Positions 8,849 to 18,600 of a stretch of 64,000 nt of DNA are shown here, piece after piece. Under the pieces are notes generated by a model, which ran no database searches, had not been told where the DNA came from, and was given only the letters and a program-made list of their open reading frames with translations. This DNA is from Arenibacter sp040216555 (GTDB lineage: Bacteria; Bacteroidota; Bacteroidia; Flavobacteriales; Flavobacteriaceae), in NCBI GenBank assembly GCA_040216555.1, contig JAVJOW010000036.1:112877-176876 (forward strand), read 5' to 3'. Position 1 is the stretch's first letter, and each line of letters starts with the position of its first letter. The position numbers were made by a program, and so were the translations under genes.

Positions 8849-10285
8849 ATGAATGATGATTTACACCGAATATTGATCAAGGGGGGAGTAACTTCTCCAG
8901 GGGAATTAAAGGATATCATTGCCATGATGGAAGCAGGAGGGCTGAAAGAGGTATTTTTTGGATCGCGGCAAGATTTGTTGTTCCCTTTGCAAAATGCCAA
9001 GGAGGAACAATTGGAACAAATATCAAAATTCAACACCGATATCGTTAGTGATAGAAGTTATCAAAATATAGTAACTTCCTATGTGTCCGCCGATATTTTT
9101 GATATGACCAACTGGCTCAAGGGGTCTACTTATTTATACATTTTGGAGGGTTTTGATTATCTGCCCAAATTAAAAATAAACATCACCGACCCTAAGCAGC
9201 GCTTAGTACCAATTTTTAATGGCAACCTTAACTTTATTGCTTCGGATAGTGAGGATTATTGGTACCTGAGCATTAAACTTCCGCATTGGGCAAAATCTGT
9301 TTACTACCCTGTCTTAATTTATAGTTGGGACATCCATACCTTAGCCAAGGCAATTGAGGAAATATACCAGGACGTAGCGGATATAGACGAACTATTTTTT
9401 ATTCTCAATAAAAAATTGGATACCAATAATAGAACCATGGAACGGGAGCTGGTGGTTCCCTATATTAAATTCCCCTATTACGAAGGAATGAATAGAATGG
9501 GCCTGGATCAATATTGGCTGGGACTCTATTGGCGAAACAATAGATACGATCTCGATTTTCTAAAAAAACTATGTGGTTTTTGTCTGGACAACAGCATCGG
9601 AAAAATATGCATCACGCCGTGGAAGTCGTTTATTATAAAAGGAATTAAAAGCTCCAGCAGGCCCGAACTGGAACGTTTCCTTGGACAAAAAGGAATCAAT
9701 ATTCGCCACTCACAATTGGAAATGAACTGGCACCTACCGGTGGATGATATGGAAGCACTGGAATTGAAAAAATTCTTAGTGCTAAGTTTTGATCAGAACG
9801 ATATCAGCACCTACGGACTAACCTTTGGAATAAGTAATGAAACTGGGAAGCGCACTCATTTTTCTTCTGTTATTATTGAAAAGAACACCCCACCAACCAT
9901 AGTAAAGGATTTTTCGGTAAGACCTACCTACAACGTATTGCATTTTAAAAATTTTGATCCCAATACCCAAGAATATCAAGTTTACGCCCAAGATGTGGAT
10001 AAGATAGAGTTACCAGGTCTGTTAATGGAACTGAGCAAACATTATTTTGATCAATTGGGAAGGGCCGTGGCCAAAAAGGAATCCCCAATGAATACAAATG
10101 TTGATATTTTGAAAGAAGTTTATCAATGTAGCTCTTGTTTCACCGTGTACGACCAAACCTACGGTGATGCCAAAGCGCAGGTCGCTGTTGGAACTTCATT
10201 TGCAGACCTTAATGAGGATTACTGTTGTCCGGTTTGTTCCGCTCCCAAATCAGGGTTTGAAAAAATGAAACTACAAATATTGTAA
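8849..10285 (+). CDS. rubredoxin fused to degenerate nitrite/sulfite-reductase-like half domains
   Basis: A 478-residue protein co-transcribed with the nitrate reductase (11-bp gap). The last 55 residues are a complete rubredoxin: Cys427-x2-Cys430 and Cys460-x2-Cys463, with the YQCSSCFTVYD start, GTSFADL and CPVCSAPKSGF. The rest is unannotated-looking, but residues 10-50 (KGGVTSPGELKDIIAMMEAG, then GSRQDLLFPL) and residues 225-275 (CLDNSIGKICITPWKSFIIK) resemble the ferredoxin-like half domains of nitrite/sulfite reductases. The siroheme/[4Fe-4S] cysteine set is not present, so catalysis of that kind is unlikely. I infer an electron carrier or assembly partner for nitrate or nitrite reduction. 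No signal peptide is present, so it is cytoplasmic. The rubredoxin call is firm; the half-domain call is moderate. Confidence 0.8.
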   Translation: MNDDLHRILIKGGVTSPGELKDIIAMMEAGGLKEVFFGSRQDLLFPLQNAKEEQLEQISKFNTDIVSDRSYQNIVTSYVSADIFDMTNWLKGSTYLYILEGFDYLPKLKINITDPKQRLVPIFNGNLNFIASDSEDYWYLSIKLPHWAKSVYYPVLIYSWDIHTLAKAIEEIYQDVADIDELFFILNKKLDTNNRTMERELVVPYIKFPYYEGMNRMGLDQYWLGLYWRNNRYDLDFLKKLCGFCLDNSIGKICITPWKSFIIKGIKSSSRPELERFLGQKGINIRHSQLEMNWHLPVDDMEALELKKFLVLSFDQNDISTYGLTFGISNETGKRTHFSSVIIEKNTPPTIVKDFSVRPTYNVLHFKNFDPNTQEYQVYAQDVDKIELPGLLMELSKHYFDQLGRAVAKKESPMNTNVDILKEVYQCSSCFTVYDQTYGDAKAQVAVGTSFADLNEDYCCPVCSAPKSGFEKMKLQIL

Positions 10286-10407
10286 TGCCTCACAAGTCAA
10301 CATAGTAGAGTTAACAAAATTAAAAGTAGGTTTGTAGATATAGGAAATATTATTGGGTCAAACCTTACCCGCAATAACTGGGTGGTTTGGCGCAGATTTA
10401 CAGCCAA

Positions 10408-12060
10408 TTATTTATTGTATAATACCAACCATTTTACAAATTCCTGCCGATTTTTGAAGTGAGGCTCCAAATATTTTAGGTCATCTTTAAAACCTCTTTT
10501 TTTATTAATAATTAGGTAGGTATTTGGACTTCGGGTAAGTGAATCCAGGCGTGAGACCATTAGATCATTATTTATATCCCAAAGGTTATCTTTCCATTCA
10601 TCATCCTTTTGAAACTGAACTTCCCGATTTGTAGTGTTGTTCCTTAATTTTAAAGTGATTGGATTGCCCCCTGAATACACAGGTATAGATGACAGAAGGT
10701 AATCATAAACAACTATGGTCTTATTTTCTTTTGGGGTGACATTATTAATGAAACCGATCATGTCTTTGGTAGAGTTGAAGGTTGAGCCATTGTCCGCCAT
10801 TATCGAGGTTGACATCAAAATTAAGGCTACACCAAAACTTGCACCCAATACCGCTGGTTTTTCGGGGATACTATTCTCTACATAAAAAAATAGTACAACA
10901 AAGACAATCATAAAAACAATACCAATAATTACTGTTGCCGTAGAAATCTGAACAATTTCTGGCTTTAAAATCAAAAGCCCTATAACCCCCAAAAACAAAC
11001 TACTTAATAGGAAAACATATGCCAGACTCAAGATATTACGAATAGCCTTAGTAACCATAAACAATTGTACAGCAATTAATATGGCCATCATCCAAAAAAC
11101 TGGAAGAATATAAAGCACCAATTTGGTCTTAAAGGCTGAGAAAATCAAGAAAAGGCAAGCAGTTGAAATCAACAGCAACTTATCTTCCCCTCCTAAATTC
11201 GAGATTTTATTAGTACCCCTTTTAAAATCCTGGGCAATGATCCCCCACCATGGAAAGGTTAGCCCAATTATCAAGGGAATATAAAACCAGAAAGGCTTGG
11301 ATCGATTAAACGAATGGGATGCCATCCTAGATAAAATTTGCTTGTTTACAAAATAATCCCACAACCCAGGATTGCTCATAACCACCATAACATACCAGCT
11401 TGAACCAAGAAGAAGACAAAGCCCAAATCCCAAGATATGATGAATGCTAATTTTTGAATTTCGCTTAAATACTATCTTATAAACAATAACATAGGTCAGT
11501 ATAAACAAAAGGGCTACAGGTCCCTTGGTAAGTAAGGCCATGGCCACCAATAAATAAAACAAATAAAGGGCTACAATTTTTCCCTTTGTAGTATAATATT
11601 GCCAGCAAAATAGAGACCCTAGTATAAAAGTGGTGAGATAGGCATCCGTTGTTAAATTACGGCTAGAAATCAGCACAAGGGGCATAGCAAAATACACAAG
11701 TCCGGAAGTAAAGGCTATTCTTCTATCATTGTAAAGCAAGTATGCCATACCATATACCAAAGCCAATTGAAGTACAATAGCAATTTGAAGAAAGAACCTT
11801 GCACCAAACTCATTGACCCCAAAAATACGATAGCCCAAGGTGGTTATATAGTAGGTTATAGGAGGCTTATGAAAGTGAAAAATACCCAGAAGCTTTGGAT
11901 TGAGATAATCCTTGGAGTTAAGCATTTCTTTACTGATCTCGGCGTATCTGGCTTCACTGGTCTCCGCCAAACCATAGGAACCCAATCCTGCCAGCAATAC
12001 AGCCAATACAACGGTCAAGAAAAACAAATAATACCAATTAGCGGCTACTCTGGATAACAT
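10408..12060 (-). CDS. ArnT-like membrane glycosyltransferase (GT39/PMT superfamily)
   Basis: A 550-residue integral membrane protein with about a dozen hydrophobic segments. The first periplasmic loop carries LAETSEARYAEISKEML and FHFHKPPITYY, the conserved acidic and lysine-containing motifs of ArnT/PMT-type enzymes that move a sugar from a polyprenyl phosphate to an acceptor outside the inner membrane. A soluble tail of about 110 residues follows the last helix. It stands alone and is convergent with the nitrate operon; an imperfect hairpin (CAAACC at 10359 with GGTTTG at 10384) lies between them and may end transcription. The substrate, lipid A or protein, cannot be told from sequence. 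Confidence 0.82.
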   Translation of the reverse strand: MLSRVAANWYYLFFLTVVLAVLLAGLGSYGLAETSEARYAEISKEMLNSKDYLNPKLLGIFHFHKPPITYYITTLGYRIFGVNEFGARFFLQIAIVLQLALVYGMAYLLYNDRRIAFTSGLVYFAMPLVLISSRNLTTDAYLTTFILGSLFCWQYYTTKGKIVALYLFYLLVAMALLTKGPVALLFILTYVIVYKIVFKRNSKISIHHILGFGLCLLLGSSWYVMVVMSNPGLWDYFVNKQILSRMASHSFNRSKPFWFYIPLIIGLTFPWWGIIAQDFKRGTNKISNLGGEDKLLLISTACLFLIFSAFKTKLVLYILPVFWMMAILIAVQLFMVTKAIRNILSLAYVFLLSSLFLGVIGLLILKPEIVQISTATVIIGIVFMIVFVVLFFYVENSIPEKPAVLGASFGVALILMSTSIMADNGSTFNSTKDMIGFINNVTPKENKTIVVYDYLLSSIPVYSGGNPITLKLRNNTTNREVQFQKDDEWKDNLWDINNDLMVSRLDSLTRSPNTYLIINKKRGFKDDLKYLEPHFKNRQEFVKWLVLYNK

Positions 12061-12679
12061 TACTCCCTTTTAAACACTAAAAATACGAATCCTAAATTTT
12101 AAAAAGGCCAATAGTTATGTTATCATTAGTATAAATTAAATCTAAGAAAAAGACCTTAACGGGGGTCAAAAATTAAGGGTTTCAGGATTATTAAAATTTA
12201 ACTTGTACGCTACTTTTATCAAGAAATTGATTTTCAAACTCTTGCATGTACTAATATTCAAAAACTAGCGACAGTAACTTCCAATATTTTATCTTTCCTT
12301 TCACCTCTATCAGACCTAACCCCATGATAGAACAAAATTATATAGGGCTGATGTAAAAAAGGTATTTTATTTTGAACCGAAATAATTGTGAATATTTTTC
12401 GATTTCATAAAAAAACACTGGATCCCAAGAGACTGTACTACTTTAATCAGCAAAAATTAATGCGTCCTTTTCGAATGATATTTCAGACTTGAATTTCCTA
12501 AACCAGTGATAGTCCCTACCGGCTTTTCACCACACAAAAATGCAGTTTCACAACAAATCCATTTATGTAGGTATTAAAGGGTATAAATAACCGCAATATA
12601 TCTAAGGGTTGTCCCGTTATAGGGTCTTTCCTACAAAGTGGATCAATTCACTTGTATTTTAATATTAAGGGGCAAAATC
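12061..12679. other. gene-free stretch between glycosyltransferase and giant adhesin
   Basis: About 620 bp between divergent genes, AT-rich, with no open frame showing coding character and no clear RNA or repeat. It presumably holds both promoters and a long adhesin leader. A plus-strand frame opens at 12638, but its first 14 codons do not look like part of the signal peptide that starts at 12680. Confidence 0.5.
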
Positions 12680-15600
12680 ATGATAAAATCGACCAAAAAA
12701 CTACTGCTGCTAATCTTGTTGTTTAGTTTTAATGCTTGGTATAGCACAGCTCAGGTTACTACCAGTATGCCTAATACAAATTTCAATTCCTGTGGTAGCA
12801 ATCTGCCACAGACCGAACTAAATCTTGGAAACCTGGTACTCTCAGAAACCTTGGCCACGGATTTCGGTGCGGGTACCTTCACCTTCTACATTGAGGCTCC
12901 CACCAATTTTGAAATTACGGCAACCGCATTTACCGAAACAGGTACCGATATTACCAGCGCATCCGTAGCCCAAGACTCAGGCAATACCTCCAGATTGGTA
13001 GTTACCATGACCACTAACGGCCAAGGTTCCTTGGATGTATTTACAATAGAAAATGTAAGAATTCGACTAATACCCGGTTCAACAACCACAAACAGTACTA
13101 TAAAATATTTATTGGGAGGTAACCCCAACAAGATAAACGGACTTGCAAACTACCAGACGCTTGCAAACGTTACATTCACCGCACTCATTGGAGGAACAGG
13201 GGTTAATCAACAGGTTTGTGCCATCAACGATGTACAGAACATAAGTATTACAGGTTCCAATATAACCCAAACCAGAACCTTTGAATGGGAAAAAGATGTT
13301 AACGGAACCTGGACGGCCATTGCAAATTCCAACACCGAAATTTTGGTGGTAGATAAGCCATCCTTCCCAAATGGAGTAAGCAGGTACCGACGTGCAACTA
13401 CATTTACTTTAAATGGGGAAACATGTACACAAATCAGCACGGTAGCAACCATTACCGTAAATGAAATATATGCTGGAACCATTACTGATGGGACCGGTCA
13501 AAATGTTTGTGCTACCCAAATACCGGAACAATTAAGTACTTCTGGCGATGTGGCGGTAACCCCTTCAGGAACCACAACTTATCAGTGGTACAAAAACGAT
13601 TCTGGCCCATGGGATATAATTCCCGGAGCAACGGACAATTTTTATCAACCCAGCGCTTTAACCAAGACTACCTCTTTCAAAAGAAGGGTTACCAATGTTT
13701 TAAACGGATTTAGTTGTTTTAAAGAAACTCCGGCGGTTTCCATAATTGTAAATTCTGCCGTATTGGGCGGTACTGCCTCCAATCAAAATATATGTTCTTT
13801 AAACGAATTACAATTGTTAACGATCAACAATGGGGAAAACAATGGAACTTATCAATGGCAGAAATACGACGGCAGTAACTGGACAAACATTAGCGGTGCC
13901 ACTCAAAGCAATTACAACGCCAATGCCAACCTAAATCCTGGAGTAGAGCAATTTAGAAGAGTTACCACCGTTTCCGGAGCCAGTTGCCAAGGTGTTAGTA
14001 CAGTGGCCACCATTACTTATACCGATTTTACCGTAGGAAGTATTACCGGTGCTGAAACTGTTTGTTACAATCAAGCGCCAACTGCCATAACATCGGACAC
14101 CAATGCCACAGGAAGTGGCACTATCTCCTATAAATGGGAACGATTTAACGGAAGTTCCTGGACTACAATTTCTGGCGCCAGTAATGCAGATTACCAGCCA
14201 ACTGCCTTAACCCAGACCACGACCTTTAGAAGGCAGGATAACATACTCTTAAACGGTTACACCTGTTCGGATTATACCAATGAAATAGAGATTACTGTAC
14301 TAGGTCAAATCAGCGGAGGAACAGCCAGCGCGGATCAGACTATCTGTGCAGGGGAAATTCCCAATTCAATTTCCATAAGCAATGCTACAGCAGCAGGGCC
14401 CAACATCACTTATCAATGGCAATCGGCTACCACTGGTAGTTTTACAAATATTAGTGGGGAAACCAATGCTGTTTATAATTTTTCCGTAGCACCTGCAGCT
14501 ACCACTAAGTATAGAAGACAAACCATAATTTCCAATAACGCCAAAGTCTGTTTCCAGAATTCTACTGTAAGTACTATTTTTGTAAACAGCCTTAATTTGG
14601 GTACAATTGGTAATAATCAAAATGTGTGTGCAGGACAAGCCCCCAGCACCATTATTAACATAGCAAATACGACCGCCGCTGGTAACCTAACCTATTCATG
14701 GGAAGCCTCCACCGATAATGGAACAAGCTGGAGCCCATTAGCTTCTGCCACAGGTTCTACATACACCCCTGGAGTACTAGCAACGTCTACCAAATATAGA
14801 AGACTGGATACCACCACCCTAAACGGAAAGGTGTGTACAGGTTACACCAATGAAGTTACTATCACTGTAGCCGGAGCCATTTCTGGAGGGGAAGGGTCTG
14901 CGGACCAAGCCATTTGTGAAGGTGATACACCATCAACCATTACGGTTTCCAACGGCACGCCTGCAGGTACAGGAATTAATTTCCAATGGTATTCGTCTAC
15001 CGATAATGTCAATTACACCGCAATGAACGGGGAAACTGGTGAAAGCCTAAGTTTTTCCACAGGATTGGCAACATCCACCTATTTTAGGAGAAACGTTACC
15101 AATACCAACAATGGCAATACTTGTGAGGCTTCAAGCCTTCCAACCTTGGTCACCCTAATAACCTTAAACGAAGGGTCTATTTCACAAACCCAAACCGTTT
15201 GCGGATCCAGCAACGTGGCACCGATTACCAGTTCCGCCGATGCAAGCTCCAATGGCGCTATAAGCTATACTTGGCAGCGTTCTCCAGATGGGAGCACTTG
15301 GACCGATATTGCAAATACCAACCAAGCTACCTACACTCCGGTTAATAATGGAGATTTACAAACCTATTATAGAAGAAAGGCAAGTTCAACATTACAAAGT
15401 ATCACTTGCGAGGCCATAACCACAGCGGTTATAGTTTACGTAAATAAATTCGACAATGCTGCTGGCCATAATATTACTTTTTCATCTGGTGCAACTGGAA
15501 CTACGGAGGTATGTAATGGTGGAGATCCACAGGCTTTTAGTACTAATTTTCAATTGATTGCCTCTGGAACAGTAAGCTACCAATGGCAGATTTCCAGTGA

Positions 15601-18600
15601 TAATGTAACATTTTCAGACATTGCAGGAGCTACCGCAGCTACCTATGACCCGCCTTCGGTAACACAGACCAATTACTATAGAAGAATTACCACTTCTACC
15701 CTAAATGGACTATCCTGTACGGTAACTAGTAACGTTCTAGAAATCATAAATGGTGGAAATGCCACAGGGGGTGACATTGGTACAACCAATCCGAACGGCT
15801 CCAATGGAACCAATGAAGAAGTAATTTGTAAGGGGGACGATCCTAGCTTAATTCAGGAATTAACGCCCTCAACAGGGCAGACCCTAAGCTACCAATGGTA
15901 CGCTAACGGAGCCATGATATCAGGAGCTACCGGAATTAGCTACGACCCTTCCAACATTACATTTACAACAACCTATATTAGAACTACTACCAGCACAGAT
16001 ATATCCGGAGTGGAATGTGTAGTGGACAGCAACCCTGTAACGGTCTTGGTGCCCCAAGCGGACAATATAGGAAACAATATTACCATCTGTTATAATACTA
16101 TGGCTCCTACTTTGGGCAACCCCAGCGCCATAGAAGGATTGCCCTATTTGGCTTTTAAATGGTACGAATCAAATGATGGCGCTACCTTTACTGAAATAAT
16201 TGGTGCAACAAATGCAACATATACTCCTGCAGCGGCCTTTACCGCCGATAAATATTATAGGAGGGATTATCAAGCTACAGTGGACTTTGTTGTATGCGCA
16301 CCCTATGCTCCAAGTAATGTAATCAGAATTTTTGTCAATGATGTGGACGGAGGTACTATTTCAGGCGAACAAAAAATTTGTTTCGGGGATGATCCCGCTA
16401 TCCTGGGAAATACCGTAGACGGAACTGCGGAGGGAGTATTAAAATATCAATGGTACTCTTCAGTGGATAACAGTAACTGGGGTATGATTAATGGAGCTGT
16501 AAACAGCACTTATGATCCACAGGCCGGTAATTTTCCAACGACCTATTTTAAGAGGACCGCATCATCAACCTTGAATAATGTGGTATGTACGGAGGATAGT
16601 AATACTATAGTTGTACAGGTTACAGAGCAATTGTTGCCCGGAACCCTTGTGAACGACCAGACCATATGCGAAGGTTTTGTGCCGGGAGCCTTGACCGTAA
16701 CCGGTGGCAGTACCTATGTAGACCAGACCTATGACTGGTATTCCTCGCCAAATGGTACAACCTGGACAGATATCGCTGTGCATTCAGCTTCCTATACACC
16801 TCCGGTCCCAACAACGACCATGTATTATAAGCGGACTATTACCAGAACCAGTTTGGTAGACCAGACTTGTGTTGTGGAGACCAACCCTATAAAAGTTACC
16901 CTTAACCATATTTATGCCGGTAAAATAACGGACAATCAATCGGTTTGTGAAGGAAGTCAACCTTTGGCCATTGTGGAACAGGAATCGGCCACTGGTGCTG
17001 GAGTACTGACCTATCAGTGGTGGTCATCCCCTGACAATCAAACCTACGCTGCCGTAGCTGGTGCCACGCAGCCAAATTATACCCCCCCAAGTACCCTTAC
17101 TACTTCTACCTACTTTAAAAGAGTAGTTACCAGTACGGTGAACGGTGTGGCCTGTGCGGATGAAACTTCGCCAAAAATTGTAACCGTAATTCCTTATGCC
17201 ATTATAGATAATGATGCCATCATTGACAACGACATCACCAATGTGAGCTGTAATGGAGGCAATGATGGAAGTATTGTAATACCTAACGGAAGAATCACTG
17301 GAGGTAATACGGCCCAGAAGCAAATCAATACAATTTCGCTTTTCGGCACCCCGACTTTTGGCAATACCTATAGTATAATTATCGACAGTAAGGTCTATGA
17401 TCATCAGGTGACCCTGAACGGCATTAATCAGCCTCAGGATAATAATGAGGTTGCTGCTGCACTTGCTCAAAAAATCAATGCTGCAATCGGCGCAAACTTA
17501 AGTCCGGCCATGGCAACAAGCAATTTCAATGAAATTACCTTGACCGCCAAAGTTGCGGGGATCGGATTTACAGCTTATGTAAGTACTGGAACCGACCCCA
17601 ATGTAAGTGCTTCCAATGTAATCACCCAACCAAATTCGGTTGCAAATACCTATGTATGGTCCAAAATAGGGGATAACAGCTTTACTGCCTCAACCTTAAG
17701 CATAAGCAATCTTTCAGCGGGAGCCTACCAATTAACAGTGTACAATGAATTCTGCGGAACCACGTCGACTCCATTTATAGTATCTGAACCCGAGGTATTG
17801 ACCTTGAATATTGGGGATACCTGTAATACGGCCATTACTGCCTATAGTACAGGAGGTATAGCACCTTTCACCTTTACGCTCACAAGGCCCAACGGAACAA
17901 CCCTAGTACAGACGTCCAACAATCCAAATATTACTTATACCAATTTAACTGGTGGAGCTATTTACAACGTAAGTGTACAAGATGCCTCTTGTGGAATACA
18001 GGAATCGCAACCCGTGAGCTTGCCAATGGGGCTACAATTTGACCAAGCTTCCGTGGTGGTAGAAAACGCCACTTGTTATGGTCAAAATGATGGTAGTATT
18101 AGCTTAAATATTGGAGCTACAACAGTAACCGGGGGGAAAGCTCCTTATAACTTTAGTTGGACAGGCCCCAATAATGCCAACTTTACCACTGAAAATATTA
18201 GCAACTTGGCACCGGGAGTATATGTACTGTCCGTAACTGACCAACTTGGTTGTTCAGCCACCTATACTGCGAATGTGGCTTCAAAAGCACAATTGGAAAT
18301 CAGTAGCGTGCAGGTTATCAACCAGCAGTTACAATGTGCTGGTGATGCCAATGCCGAAATTAGCATACAGATAAGTTCTGATCCCAGCAGCCAATTACAA
18401 ATAAACTGGTACAAAAACGGAACAAGTTATTCTACCAACAACACCAGTCTTACCAATCTGGGTGGTGGTAGCTACGAAGTGGTAATTATCGATACCAATA
18501 GTGATGCCAATACACCATGTACCGTTAGACAGACATTTGTCATTACGGCTCCAACAGTATTTAGTGCTACAGAGGTAACTAGTGGCAACACCACATGTGT

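Noticed and set aside
10359..10389. A hairpin between the rubredoxin and glycosyltransferase genes as a terminator
   Set aside because: The stem is interrupted and no U-tract follows, so it is mentioned only as a possibility.
13190..17205. Regular repeats as a possible CRISPR array
   Set aside because: The units are about 270-315 bp, coding and diverged, without short identical repeats or unique spacers.
17024..17470. A 148-residue minus-strand open frame within the adhesin
   Set aside because: It overlaps a continuous, domain-rich gene on the other strand and has no start context or family resemblance.
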